From assembly GCA_900320865.1 (NCBI GenBank), contig ONTT01000003.1, positions 1 to 64,000 of the forward strand: a stretch of DNA of 64,000 nt. Reading direction: 5' to 3'. The notes under the pieces are model-generated. The model did not search any database, was not told where the DNA came from, and saw nothing but the letters and a program-made list of their open reading frames with translations. The stretch comes from an uncultured Bacteroidales bacterium (GTDB taxonomy: Bacteria > Bacteroidota > Bacteroidia > Bacteroidales > Paludibacteraceae). Shown piece after piece: positions 35,774 to 44,964 of this stretch. Positions within the stretch are counted from its first letter, which is position 1, and every line of letters starts with the position of its first letter. The position numbers and the translations under genes were made by a program.

Positions 35774-37165
35774 TTATTCTGCTTTAGCTGCTTTCTTAGC
35801 TTCCTCTGCTTCTTTCTTCAGAGCCTCTGCATTACGCTGCGCGAGCGCAGAGTCTTCTGTACCGCGGTAAACACGTGCCCACTGTACTTTCAGTTTACCT
35901 TCTCCACCCTTCTCGTTATTCGGCAACCAACTCTGCGCCAGGAAGAACATAGCCTCTTTGGGCAGACGGTTCGGCAAACGAAGGATCTCGAGGTTATTGA
36001 CGTACCAGATGATCTCGTTCTTATTCCAGCGGAAGGAATAGACATGGTACATCGTACGCGGCATGAAGGTCAGGTCGACCATCTGCGTCTTTGCGCCGTT
36101 CACCAGACCCATCTGATGGTGATCGCCGTTGAAGTGATACAATGCGATCATCGGGTTGTTGGGTCGTCCGGTCGTGAGGCCGAAGAAATGATGACCTACA
36201 CCCTGGCTACGCACTTTCGCCATGAACAGACCCGACTCCTGCGTGAAAGCCTCTTTGGTATTCATCACATCGGAGGTATATTCGAACACATGCTCCGTGA
36301 AGCCTTTCTTCTCATCCCATGCAACCGCTTTCTTGCTCTCCGCACGTGTCTCGAGGTCCATACGTCCGTCCACAAAGAAGGTGTTCTTACCGCCGTTGTA
36401 AGCTTGATGCTCGCAGGTACGGGAGTGACCGTCTTTCGCAGCCGGATTGGTATAACCGAAACCGGCTTTCCAGTTCTTGCTCGAACTCATATCGTCGTCG
36501 AAAGCGGGACGGAACAACTCAGCCCAGTCAATCTTCTCCTCACGCTGGGAGTAGTAGAACTTGATATCGTCCGAATTAGCCAACTCCTCGTAGCGCTGCA
36601 GTTTCCGGAACTGCTCCGAGTGTTTCCAGCGCTTCGAGTCCGCCCAAAGGGCATGACGCTTCTGGAAGTCATCCTTGTGTACTTCTTCCTCCAACTCCTC
36701 CAGATGCTTCAAATCCGGTGAATTGAGCACCTTCAGATAGTTCTTGTAATACGACGAATAGTACAGCGACCTATACTTACGAATCGTCGAATTGGTCAAT
36801 ACTTCCTTGAAGCTCTTGATTTTCTGGAAGTCTTCGGTCTCACGGAAAGCGAGGAAAGCCTGGAACTCCTCGTCCTTCAGCGCGCGGCGGTAACGACGGA
36901 TGTTGGACGAGTTGCAAAGTTTCTCGTACTCCATCATCTTACGTCCTTCCTGCGTGTCTTTGTACTTACGGTTGATGAGTTCGGCTTTCGTCTCCTTAAA
37001 CTCACTGCTTTCTACCAGTTTCTTGAGTTCAAGATACTCCGCCAGTTCAGGTGATTTCTCGATAAGACGATAGCGTTTTACACGCTCTTGCATGTCATAA
37101 ACGAGCTTCTCGAACGCATCCGTTGAGAGCATTTTGCCGGTTAATCTGGCTGCAAATAGGTTCAT
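35774..37165 (-). CDS. Cytoplasmic GH16/concanavalin-like protein with N-terminal repeats
   Basis: 463 residues, no signal peptide. Residues about 20-215 are charged imperfect repeats of the form YExLxNSxxIxxYxxxxxxxxFxxxL, likely helical. Residues about 225-440 look like a GH16/concanavalin A-like jellyroll (FAFDDDMSSSKNWKAGFGY..., then HVYSFRWNKNEIIWYVNN near 385), but the GH16 catalytic ExDxxE signature is absent. The C-terminus is an Ala/Glu/Lys helix. It may bind rather than cut glycans, which is odd for a protein that seems to stay in the cytoplasm. Function unknown. Confidence 0.7.
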   Translation of the reverse strand: MNLFAARLTGKMLSTDAFEKLVYDMQERVKRYRLIEKSPELAEYLELKKLVESSEFKETKAELINRKYKDTQEGRKMMEYEKLCNSSNIRRYRRALKDEEFQAFLAFRETEDFQKIKSFKEVLTNSTIRKYRSLYYSSYYKNYLKVLNSPDLKHLEELEEEVHKDDFQKRHALWADSKRWKHSEQFRKLQRYEELANSDDIKFYYSQREEKIDWAELFRPAFDDDMSSSKNWKAGFGYTNPAAKDGHSRTCEHQAYNGGKNTFFVDGRMDLETRAESKKAVAWDEKKGFTEHVFEYTSDVMNTKEAFTQESGLFMAKVRSQGVGHHFFGLTTGRPNNPMIALYHFNGDHHQMGLVNGAKTQMVDLTFMPRTMYHVYSFRWNKNEIIWYVNNLEILRLPNRLPKEAMFFLAQSWLPNNEKGGEGKLKVQWARVYRGTEDSALAQRNAEALKKEAEEAKKAAKAE

Positions 37166-37179
37166 AAAAACTTAGTTTT

Positions 37180-37207
37180 TTATGATTTATAATTTATAAT
37201 TTTTTAT
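37180..37207. repeat. Heptamer array at the end of the LOG gene, 4 units
   Basis: ttatgat, ttataat, ttataat, tttttat. The LOG C-terminus (KNYKL) and its TAA (37187-37189) are encoded by it. Confidence 0.8.
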
Positions 37208-37729
37208 TTCTTCGTATAGTTCTTCGAGCGTATCGGCGAAGACAGGCCGATAACTCTGCTGCGCAGGGATGAACTGCAAGTCCTGCATCACGCGTATTTG
37301 CTGCTTGAGCGGCTCATAGAAACCTTTGTAGTTCAGTATATAGACGGGTTTCTTATGTTCGCCTACGATGGCGCTACTGATGGCATCCATCATCTCGTCC
37401 AAGGTCCCGTAACTGCCGGGCAGACAAACGATGATATCCGCTTCGTCGCGCATGCGCTGCTTGCGCTCGGACATATTGTTCACCTCGATCAGATGATCGC
37501 AGTTCGCTGCTAATCGTCCGGCCGCTTTGATGCGCGGAGGAATGACGCCTACCACATGAGCACCTGCTGCTTTCGCTGCATCACTCGTGCGACTCATCAG
37601 TCCGCCCGTAGCTCCACCATAGATGAGTGTATGACCGTTCTGACCGATCCACTCACCCAATGCGTCCCCGAGCCGTAGAAACTCCTCCGGTATCGCATCT
37701 TTGGCCGAACAATAAACTGCGATTCTCAT
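37187..37729 (-). CDS. LOG-family Rossmann-fold protein (TIGR00730)
   Basis: 180 residues. GGATGGLM (near 40) and the PGSYGTLDE motif (near 105; family PGGxGTxxE) define the family. Members with these residues hydrolyse nucleoside-5'-monophosphates to the base and ribose phosphate (cytokinin riboside monophosphate phosphoribohydrolase activity); the role in gut-type bacteria is uncertain. The last residues come from a heptamer array. Confidence 0.9.
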   Translation of the reverse strand: MRIAVYCSAKDAIPEEFLRLGDALGEWIGQNGHTLIYGGATGGLMSRTSDAAKAAGAHVVGVIPPRIKAAGRLAANCDHLIEVNNMSERKQRMRDEADIIVCLPGSYGTLDEMMDAISSAIVGEHKKPVYILNYKGFYEPLKQQIRVMQDLQFIPAQQSYRPVFADTLEELYEEIKNYKL

Positions 37730-37757
37730 CCTCTAAACTCTAAACTGCAAATATCGA

Positions 37758-39761
<2,004 letters not shown>

Positions 39762-39845
39762 TCAATCTGCAATTCCTATATATATATATATTTAATATTA
39801 TACCCGCATAGCGAGCACAAGCGCACGCGCGCATAAAATCGGCTG

Positions 39846-39877
39846 CAAAGATACATAAAAAAATTGACATACACAAT
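39846..39877 (-). promoter_or_regulatory. Promoter of gyrB with overlapping inverted repeat
   Basis: Minus strand: ATTG (39874-39877), 20 bases, TATCTTTG (39846-39853). The -33 region lies in the dyad CATACAC-aata-GTGTATG (39869-39886), a possible operator. Confidence 0.6.
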
Positions 39878-39932
39878 AGTGTATGCCACTTTTCTGCATT
39901 TTTTTTGCATTTTTACGCCATTTTAAGCGTTT

Positions 39933-40484
39933 TTAGGTCGTTTGGATGTATTCCACCTTATTTCCGACCGCAGAGAGATACTGCTGAAACGCGGCTTGGT
40001 CTATCACCACCGTACCCCGGCAGTCATTCGGATGAAAACTAAGCGATGCGGCGTCTTTCAGACGGCTGTCAAGGAACAGGATCACATGATGCTCCGTATC
40101 GTTAATCAGTCCAAAAGGACTGACACTACCGGGTTCAAGTCCCAGATAACGCATCATCCGTTCGGGCGAAGCGAACGACAGTTTCCCGGGTGCTTTCTGC
40201 CCCTGCGACACCAGCACGTCCTTCAGCCAATGCTCGATGTCATGAATCGCCAAATCGTAGTCGCACGGGAAACAAATCAGGTAATGCTGATCTCCCTTGT
40301 GATTGCGCATGAAGATGTTCTTACAATGCACACTCCCGTCGTCGTGCCACCATCGTTTTGCCTCCTCTATCGTCTTGCCCTCCGGGTGGTTATACGTCGT
40401 GAACGGAATTCCATGCCCTTCCAGATACCGCAGCACCGCCTCCTGCCGATCCGATATGATTTCGTATTCTTGCATAGTTTGCAT
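39933..40484 (-). CDS. proX: Prolyl-tRNA deacylase ProX-type (YbaK/EbsC domain)
   Basis: 183 residues. The whole sequence fits the ProX/PrdX editing proteins: GIPFTTYNHPEGKTIEEAKRW near the start, CKNIFMRNHKGDQHYL, and GSVSPFGLIND (near 130) with the pocket residues. These hydrolyse Ala-tRNA(Pro) and similar errors in trans. An in-frame ATG three codons in (40475) is equally possible. Confidence 0.9.
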   Translation of the reverse strand: MQTMQEYEIISDRQEAVLRYLEGHGIPFTTYNHPEGKTIEEAKRWWHDDGSVHCKNIFMRNHKGDQHYLICFPCDYDLAIHDIEHWLKDVLVSQGQKAPGKLSFASPERMMRYLGLEPGSVSPFGLINDTEHHVILFLDSRLKDAASLSFHPNDCRGTVVIDQAAFQQYLSAVGNKVEYIQTT

Positions 40485-40504
40485 AGTTTTTAGAGTTTAT
40501 GATT

Positions 40505-40876
40505 TTATGCCATTTTGACGCGTTTTGGGGCAGTTTCCGCCTTGTCAGAAGCGGCTCGCAAAGGCGTGATATGTTGTACCGGCACACGCCATTTTTTAGG
40601 ATGGACGGGCGAGAGAAAAAGTTGGTACACCCGATGCTCTTTATAGCAGGTGCGACCGGCCTTTGTTTGCGGTCTACAAATAACCCAAAAACCGCATTTT
40701 TCCGCCTCTGGCAAAGTATTGAGACGCCCTGTAGTTATCAAGTATTTTTCGCTATAGAAAATAACCTCAATCGCCATGCGCGACTTGCGTTTTCGGCGAT
40801 GCACTATTTCGGCTCCGAGAGTATCCTTAAGGCGGAGGTAAAAACGGTATAAAACAGGGTGAATTTTGCAGTTCAT
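40505..40876 (-). CDS. Hypothetical basic protein, 123 residues
   Basis: A Lys/Arg-rich protein with no recognised domain. A well-formed promoter (41039-41070) lies 160 bases upstream on the same strand, which supports expression in this direction; the opposite strand has a frame of similar length with no promoter. A later start at 40774 (MAIEVIFY) would give a less basic 89-residue protein. It ends 20 bases before proX. Confidence 0.45.
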   Translation of the reverse strand: MNCKIHPVLYRFYLRLKDTLGAEIVHRRKRKSRMAIEVIFYSEKYLITTGRLNTLPEAEKCGFWVICRPQTKAGRTCYKEHRVYQLFLSPVHPKKWRVPVQHITPLRAASDKAETAPKRVKMA

Positions 40877-40957
40877 TACTGTATTTTACACTTAAAAATT
40901 CAAAATCACGGAATAATATACAAAGTATATTATAGGTAGGTGCGGGATACGACATTA

Positions 40958-41012
40958 GTCTTACATGACCCTTACCTGACCCTTACGCGGGTCTTACGCG
41001 GCTATTACGACA
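40958..41012. repeat. Tandem 11-bp repeat, five degenerate copies
   Basis: tcttacatgac, ccttacctgac, ccttacgcggg, tcttacgcggc, tattacgacag. Located in the leader upstream of the 123-residue gene. Confidence 0.65.
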
Positions 41013-41038
41013 GGGAACAGATGGGTTTATTCCGAGTG

Positions 41039-41070
41039 CAAAGGTACAACAAAAAAATGATATAGGCAAG
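41039..41070 (-). promoter_or_regulatory. Promoter of the 123-residue gene
   Basis: Minus strand: CTTG (41067-41070), 20 bases, TACCTTTG (41039-41046). Confidence 0.65.
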
Positions 41071-41155
41071 ATTTTGACAAAAAAAATTCTACACTTATAT
41101 AAGAATGGCTTCTAACGAAAAATGAAGCTCCACTTTCTCTGGACGCTTTCCTATT

Positions 41156-41205
41156 ATAGCATGGTACATTTTTACCTAATTTTTCTCAAAAAAGTACCAT
41201 GCTAT
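41156..41205 (-). repeat. 46-nt stem-loop element, copy E1 (downstream of the gene)
   Basis: Perfect 12-bp arms ATAGCATGGTAC/GTACCATGCTAT around a 26-base spacer. Same architecture and strand sense as the three copies in the leader of the winged-helix gene. It lies 72 bases after that gene's stop. Confidence 0.9.
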
Positions 41206-41277
41206 GTGTGGGGTTAGGAAGATTAATATAGGCGAGGTGATAAAAGGTAATACAAGGCGAACGGGAAATAATACAAG

Positions 41278-41733
41278 CTACGCTTGCCATACGATACCTC
41301 TTAGGCAGGCAGGGAGTTTGGGGAGATGGTCTGCAGAGGCGTGTGCGGCGCAAGCTTTATGGTGCGCTACACACTCGCTGCACTTGCCGTGTCGCGGACA
41401 GCCTTCCTTTGCACAAGGGCAGTCGACTTGGTTATTCGAACAGGGCTTGGCCTTTTCTTCTTTTGGGGTGTGGGGTTTCGTCAATATCTCCCAGAACGAT
41501 AGCCCTTTGGCTGTAAGGCGATATGTCTGTTCGGGTTTCGAAGGCACATTGCCAAATTTCTTCTCGACCAGCCCCATTTCACAGGCGGGTTTAAGATAAT
41601 TATTGCGGAAGATATGACGGGAGCCCTGCATCAGTCCCATCTCAGCTACCAGTTGCCGCCTTGGGAGCGATGCTTTGCCGATCGTCAATACCAACTTCTT
41701 GACGCGCTCCTCATTTCCTTTTGCTGTGTTCAT
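41278..41733 (-). CDS. Winged-helix protein with cysteine-rich C-terminus
   Basis: 151 residues. Residues about 10-85 look like a winged helix of the kind found at the C-terminus of Fic and RecG-like/AlbA regulators (RHIFRNNYLKPACEMGLVEKKF, then QTYRLTAKG). Residues about 98-148 hold a Cys/His cluster (PC, DCPC, GCPRHGKCSEC, HH, LPAC) that resembles the DUF6485 metal-binding motif. It is likely a DNA- or RNA-binding regulator with a bound metal. Three 46-nt stem-loops fill its leader and a fourth follows the gene, so it may act on them; that link is an inference. Confidence 0.7.
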   Translation of the reverse strand: MNTAKGNEERVKKLVLTIGKASLPRRQLVAEMGLMQGSRHIFRNNYLKPACEMGLVEKKFGNVPSKPEQTYRLTAKGLSFWEILTKPHTPKEEKAKPCSNNQVDCPCAKEGCPRHGKCSECVAHHKACAAHASADHLPKLPACLRGIVWQA

Positions 41734-41764
41734 CTTTATGTGTGTTTGGTATGTTTCTTATTTA

Positions 41765-41810
41765 AGCATGGTACATTATTGCTTGAATTTAGTCAAAAAA
41801 GTACCATGCT
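41765..41810 (-). repeat. 46-nt stem-loop element, copy E2
   Basis: AGCATGGTAC (41765-41774), 26 bases, GTACCATGCT (41801-41810). Nearest to the start codon of the winged-helix gene, 31 bases upstream of it. Confidence 0.9.
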
Positions 41811-41820
41811 ATGTGTGGGG

Positions 41821-41866
41821 GACTTGGTGTATTTTGGGTTGAGTTAAGTTATAAAAGTACCAAGCT
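41821..41866 (-). repeat. 46-nt stem-loop element, degenerate copy E3
   Basis: gacttggtgt (41821-41830), 26 bases, gtaccaagct (41857-41866). The stem has changed but keeps pairing (CTTGGT with ACCAAG), which suggests compensatory change. Confidence 0.75.
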
Positions 41867-41874
41867 TAATGTGA

Positions 41875-41920
41875 GGCATGGTACATTATTGCTTGAATTT
41901 GGTCAAAAAAGTACCATGCT
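41875..41920 (-). repeat. 46-nt stem-loop element, copy E4
   Basis: ggcatggtac (41875-41884), 26 bases, gtaccatgct (41911-41920). It begins right at the expected transcription start of the promoter at 41932-41963. Confidence 0.9.
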
Positions 41921-41931
41921 AAATGTGGGTG

Positions 41932-41963
41932 CAAAGGTACATAAAATATTTGAAACCGCCAAA
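41932..41963 (-). promoter_or_regulatory. Promoter of the winged-helix gene
   Basis: Minus strand: TTTG (41960-41963), 20 bases, TACCTTTG (41932-41939). Transcripts would carry a leader of about 190 nt containing E4, E3 and E2. The remaining part of the gap to 42106 shows no gene I can support. Confidence 0.8.
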
Positions 41964-42106
41964 TAAAAAGTGCTTAATCAGCGGAATTTTAGTCTTTTTA
42001 TGCAAAATCCGCCGGCATGGAAGAAAGAAAACAGCCGCAAAAAAGAGACCGTAAGGGACAACCAATTAGCAATCGAGAGAACACAGAGAATCTATTCCCT
42101 TTGTTG

Positions 42107-42745
42107 TTAAGGAGTGATGTGTCGGCCAAAGTCGATCTTTATGGACTCTTCGAATTCGCGGACAAAGATAAAATCTGTTAGTGCAAAGTTGGTATGGTCA
42201 AAGAGATTATGGAAGGCATTGATAAGATGCAAGTCCTTTGTGAGCTTTTGATCCAACCGCTCATTCCAATTATCCGGTTTACAGTCCATGCCGATGAACT
42301 CTTCGAAAGAGACCTCCAAGTTTTGAGGAAGGTATAAACTGCGCGTCACACCGGTATCATACAATGAGTTCCAACCGGTATCACACAAAGCCTCCCATAA
42401 TTCTTGCCTGCTATCATTTTGAAATGGGTGAAGAGAAGGATACTCTTTTGACAAAAAACAATTGGCTACTAATTCCACATTTGGCTGAAATGCGGACATT
42501 CGAGAGTATAGTTCATGCGCATGATCATACATCTTTTGCAAAGCGAGATACAGAGCATCATTAAAGGCTATAATATCCTGCATAAGACATTTTTGGTTTG
42601 CCAACGCTTGCTCATTAAGAATATCTTGGCGCAATTCAAGTAGACACTCACATTGGGTATAATCCTCAATATCCATTCTATTATCATGAGTAGTCCGTAT
42701 CTCCCATTCTATATATCGAAGATATTTGTCATTGTAGTGTATCAT
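42107..42745 (-). CDS. Hypothetical protein, 212 residues
   Basis: Soluble, acidic, rich in Asn/Asp/Leu, with no signal peptide and no motif I recognise. The first half looks helical and the end is FIFVREFEESIKIDFGRHI. Its ATG overlaps the stop of the 88-residue gene (ATGA at 42742-42745), so they are translated together from the promoter at 43055-43082. Base composition is lower in GC than the core genes, as in the rest of this block. Confidence 0.75.
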   Translation of the reverse strand: MIHYNDKYLRYIEWEIRTTHDNRMDIEDYTQCECLLELRQDILNEQALANQKCLMQDIIAFNDALYLALQKMYDHAHELYSRMSAFQPNVELVANCFLSKEYPSLHPFQNDSRQELWEALCDTGWNSLYDTGVTRSLYLPQNLEVSFEEFIGMDCKPDNWNERLDQKLTKDLHLINAFHNLFDHTNFALTDFIFVREFEESIKIDFGRHITP

Positions 42746-43008
42746 TGTTTCATCCTTTCTAATCTTTCTCGTTCAGCTGCGATTTCTTCCGGAGTAAGAA
42801 TCACATCATAGAGCGTAACTTTTGTAAGCATTGTGGCTACCTCTGGAGTGCAATGAGCAAACTCACAAAATTCCTTGTAAGGTGGCATTTCTGCGGCACA
42901 TTCTTCACTCAAGAGATGAGCCATTTTGCTTCGGATCTTAATATCCGACATAAAGAGTTCTTTAAGACGCAACAATTCAAGCTGGTCGTTGATTTCTTGC
43001 TTTGTCAT
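42742..43008 (-). CDS. Hypothetical protein, 88 residues
   Basis: Charged helical protein with no recognised domain. It is the first gene after the promoter at 43055-43082, whose transcript begins with a hairpin. Coupled to the 212-residue gene; the pair could be a small two-protein module such as toxin-antitoxin, but there is no sequence proof. Confidence 0.75.
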   Translation of the reverse strand: MTKQEINDQLELLRLKELFMSDIKIRSKMAHLLSEECAAEMPPYKEFCEFAHCTPEVATMLTKVTLYDVILTPEEIAAERERLERMKQ

Positions 43009-43030
43009 AATCTTTCAATATAAAAAAATA

Positions 43031-43054
43031 CAGCGTGACTTTCGAATCACGCTG
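43031..43054 (-). promoter_or_regulatory. 5' hairpin of the 88-residue gene transcript
   Basis: CAGCGTGA-ctttcgaa-TCACGCTG directly follows the -7 box; on the minus strand it is followed by a T-rich run. A near-identical hairpin starts the next transcription unit (43744-43771). Confidence 0.7.
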
Positions 43055-43082
43055 CAAAATTACTGCTTCACTCGTTTACAAA
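43055..43082 (-). promoter_or_regulatory. Regulon promoter P1 (shared -33 operator-like region)
   Basis: Minus strand: TTTG (43079-43082), 16 bases, TAATTTTG (43055-43062). The -33 box is embedded in CACT...ACAAAGTGAAAGA, a sequence repeated at the other two regulon promoters with the same 16-base spacing. Confidence 0.75.
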
Positions 43083-43104
43083 GTGAAAGAGGGTAAAATT
43101 TTTA

Positions 43105-43716
43105 TCAAAAATCGCTACCTGATAGCTGATTTTGTATCTCAAGCGCCTTTTGTTTGCTGAATTGGTCCACCTCTTTCTGGTACAAACCACCGAGTGCTTC
43201 GGTTCCGCCGTACGTTATTTTGCAATCATCCCAACCGCGATAGAACATCTCCAATTCGATATTGTCGTCCAAATGCCAGATAGCCGCACTACTATCTTCC
43301 AAGTCTTGGACGACGGGTCTGCCGTGTGTCCGTTGAATCAAGGTCGTCTTGCCGTATTTCTCTTCAATGCGGGAAATGATTGCACGGCATTGTTCCATTC
43401 CGGGAATGTCCTTGTACTGTTTAAGGAGAGAGAATGTGATCTTGATTTTGTAGACAGTGTGGGTTAGTTTGGTAGCGCGCATTTCAATGTAGCAAGGGTA
43501 TGTCATGAAAGTGCCGTAGATGCTACTAACTTCAACATCACTTCCTCCTTCATAGATGTACGTTTTCCCTGTAAAGCCCTTTTCGCTAAAAGCGGTTAAG
43601 AACTCGTCATAGGTGCTCCCGAACGGAACACCAAAGACCTGAACGGAGGACTTTTGTCCAAATGCGGTCGCGACTCCTATGCAGAGAAGCAGACCCAATA
43701 GAAAAACTTGTCTCAT
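43105..43716 (-). CDS. Secreted hypothetical protein, 203 residues
   Basis: A clear signal peptide (1-20, cleavage after AFG) is followed by a mature domain with the opening VQVFGVPFGSTYDEFLTAFSEKGF, a layout seen in small Bacteroidales secreted proteins where VPFG...F marks the start of a repeat-like alpha/beta unit. No catalytic motif seen. It has its own promoter (43771-43798) of the shared regulon type. Function unknown. Confidence 0.8.
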   Translation of the reverse strand: MRQVFLLGLLLCIGVATAFGQKSSVQVFGVPFGSTYDEFLTAFSEKGFTGKTYIYEGGSDVEVSSIYGTFMTYPCYIEMRATKLTHTVYKIKITFSLLKQYKDIPGMEQCRAIISRIEEKYGKTTLIQRTHGRPVVQDLEDSSAAIWHLDDNIELEMFYRGWDDCKITYGGTEALGGLYQKEVDQFSKQKALEIQNQLSGSDF

Positions 43717-43743
43717 AACTTGTTAATTTGATTATTATAATAA

Positions 43744-43771
43744 TGCAGCGTGACCCAAACGAATCACGCTG
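43744..43771 (-). promoter_or_regulatory. 5' hairpin of the secreted-protein transcript
   Basis: GCAGCGTGA-cccaaacgaa-TCACGCTGC, 9-bp perfect arms, at the expected first bases of the mRNA. Confidence 0.75.
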
Positions 43772-43798
43772 CAAAATTACAACACCAAACTCCCACAA
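43771..43798 (-). promoter_or_regulatory. Regulon promoter P2
   Basis: Minus strand: TTTG (43795-43798), 16 bases, TAATTTTG (43771-43778), with the shared ACTCCCACAAAGTG block. Confidence 0.75.
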
Positions 43799-43816
43799 AG
43801 TGGATGAGGATGATTT

Positions 43817-44050
43817 TTATGAGATTTTTTCTGACTGAAGATGGCTCGGTGAGATCAAACCGGCTTTCATAAGGTCAACGCCGTACTTGCCGACGAACAA
43901 GTTGTTGATCTTGGGTTTGTTCTCGGTAACGTTCGATCTTAATGGGTCAGACATTGTTACAGGAGTGGGCATCTCGACGAACATCCCTTTCTCCAAGCGG
44001 ATTCCGTTAACGGTTCCGCTGCTCTTAACTGAAATTCTCCAAAGTGCCAT
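43817..44050 (-). CDS. DUF6140-family small protein
   Basis: 77 residues. The pattern MALWRISVKSSGTVNGIRLEKGMFVEM followed by NLFVGKYGVDLMKAGLISPSHL fits DUF6140, small proteins of Bacteroides and relatives with a beta-rich start and a conserved GVDLxKAG segment. No function is known. It lies 20 bases after the 293-residue gene and is probably the last gene of the WYL operon. Confidence 0.8.
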   Translation of the reverse strand: MALWRISVKSSGTVNGIRLEKGMFVEMPTPVTMSDPLRSNVTENKPKINNLFVGKYGVDLMKAGLISPSHLQSEKIS

Positions 44051-44070
44051 AATGATTGATATTTTAGAGG

Positions 44071-44952
44071 TTAACGATGTGAATTGATAAATTCTGGGTG
44101 AATTGTAAGGAACTCAAAATACGCATTAATCATTCCTTCGTAATCAAAACCAGGATAACTAAGATGGTATGAATTAATGGCAATTTTATTATTCTCCTCG
44201 TCATAATAAATCCAACTCTCTTTTTTGTCTGCTTTGAAATTATAACCTATAGTATTTAAGAAATTAAGCATGAGGTTACCACTCTCACCTATTGCCTTAC
44301 TATATCCACAACATACAAATATATCAGCATCTAACAATGTAATTTGTCGTTTCAAAAAATCTCTATCATTATTTATGGCATCTTCTAATATATTATTTAG
44401 GCATCTATTATATCCCACTTCTTTTTTACAATTTATACGAGCAAAAATATTATCATCCGCACATTGTAAAGCCTGCTGATTTGTAAAATTGTATTCCATT
44501 TTAAAATTTGGCTTTGTATTCAATATACCATATAACGAATACACTAGATTTCTAAAAAATGTATTTTGAGTATACAGCCACATCTCTTGCGGTTTGTATC
44601 TTTTATCGGGATATCGGAAAGATTCGCTCCTAACATCCCATGCTTTTTCGTCTCCCGTGTTTTGATCCTTTGTTAAATATAGAACACGTAAGGGGGCAGC
44701 ATTCCATAATTGATTCTCAACCAGCCCATTATTTGTTTGTTTTCTTATCCATCTAAATCCTATTGATCCATTATAATATACAGGATGGTCTTCATCAAAA
44801 ACTCCTTTAAACATAATACCATCTTCGGCAAATTGCGCAGATATTTCTTTCTGGCTCCAACCTGCATAAGCTTTATTAGTTTGCTTGTCATTGATGAACA
44901 TAGCGCGCCATTCATTAAGAATGTCTTGATTTTTTCCTACATAATCTCTCAT
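44071..44952 (-). CDS. Hypothetical protein, 293 residues, weakly uracil-glycosylase-like
   Basis: Soluble protein with strikingly low GC codons. RVLYLTKDQN (near 90), WDVRSESFRYPD, and later LLDADIFVCCGYSKAIGESGN (near 208) resemble the strand-loop pattern of uracil-DNA-glycosylase-fold proteins (a region like PxxIVCxG), but I cannot identify catalytic residues. It follows the WYL regulator by 12 bases, so it is in that operon. Function is open; a nucleic-acid role fits the regulator type and is only an inference. Confidence 0.7.
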   Translation of the reverse strand: MRDYVGKNQDILNEWRAMFINDKQTNKAYAGWSQKEISAQFAEDGIMFKGVFDEDHPVYYNGSIGFRWIRKQTNNGLVENQLWNAAPLRVLYLTKDQNTGDEKAWDVRSESFRYPDKRYKPQEMWLYTQNTFFRNLVYSLYGILNTKPNFKMEYNFTNQQALQCADDNIFARINCKKEVGYNRCLNNILEDAINNDRDFLKRQITLLDADIFVCCGYSKAIGESGNLMLNFLNTIGYNFKADKKESWIYYDEENNKIAINSYHLSYPGFDYEGMINAYFEFLTIHPEFINSHR

Positions 44953-44964
44953 AACGATACCTAT

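Larger units (their letters stand above)
40877..41155. other. Intergenic region with promoter and 11-bp repeats
   Basis: AT-rich gap that continues to 41277. It holds the promoter at 41039-41070, a tandem array at 40958-41012 and, toward the winged-helix gene, one stem-loop element (41156-41205). I see no further gene in it. Confidence 0.6.

Noticed and set aside
39775..39800. (ta)n run upstream of gyrB as a phase-variable switch
   Set aside because: It lies in the leader after the promoter and is short; there is no sign that length would change reading frame or promoter spacing.
42017..42181. Plus-strand frame of about 54 codons starting MEERKQPQ
   Set aside because: It overlaps the 3' end of the 212-residue gene in antisense and has no promoter of the usual type; too weak to call.
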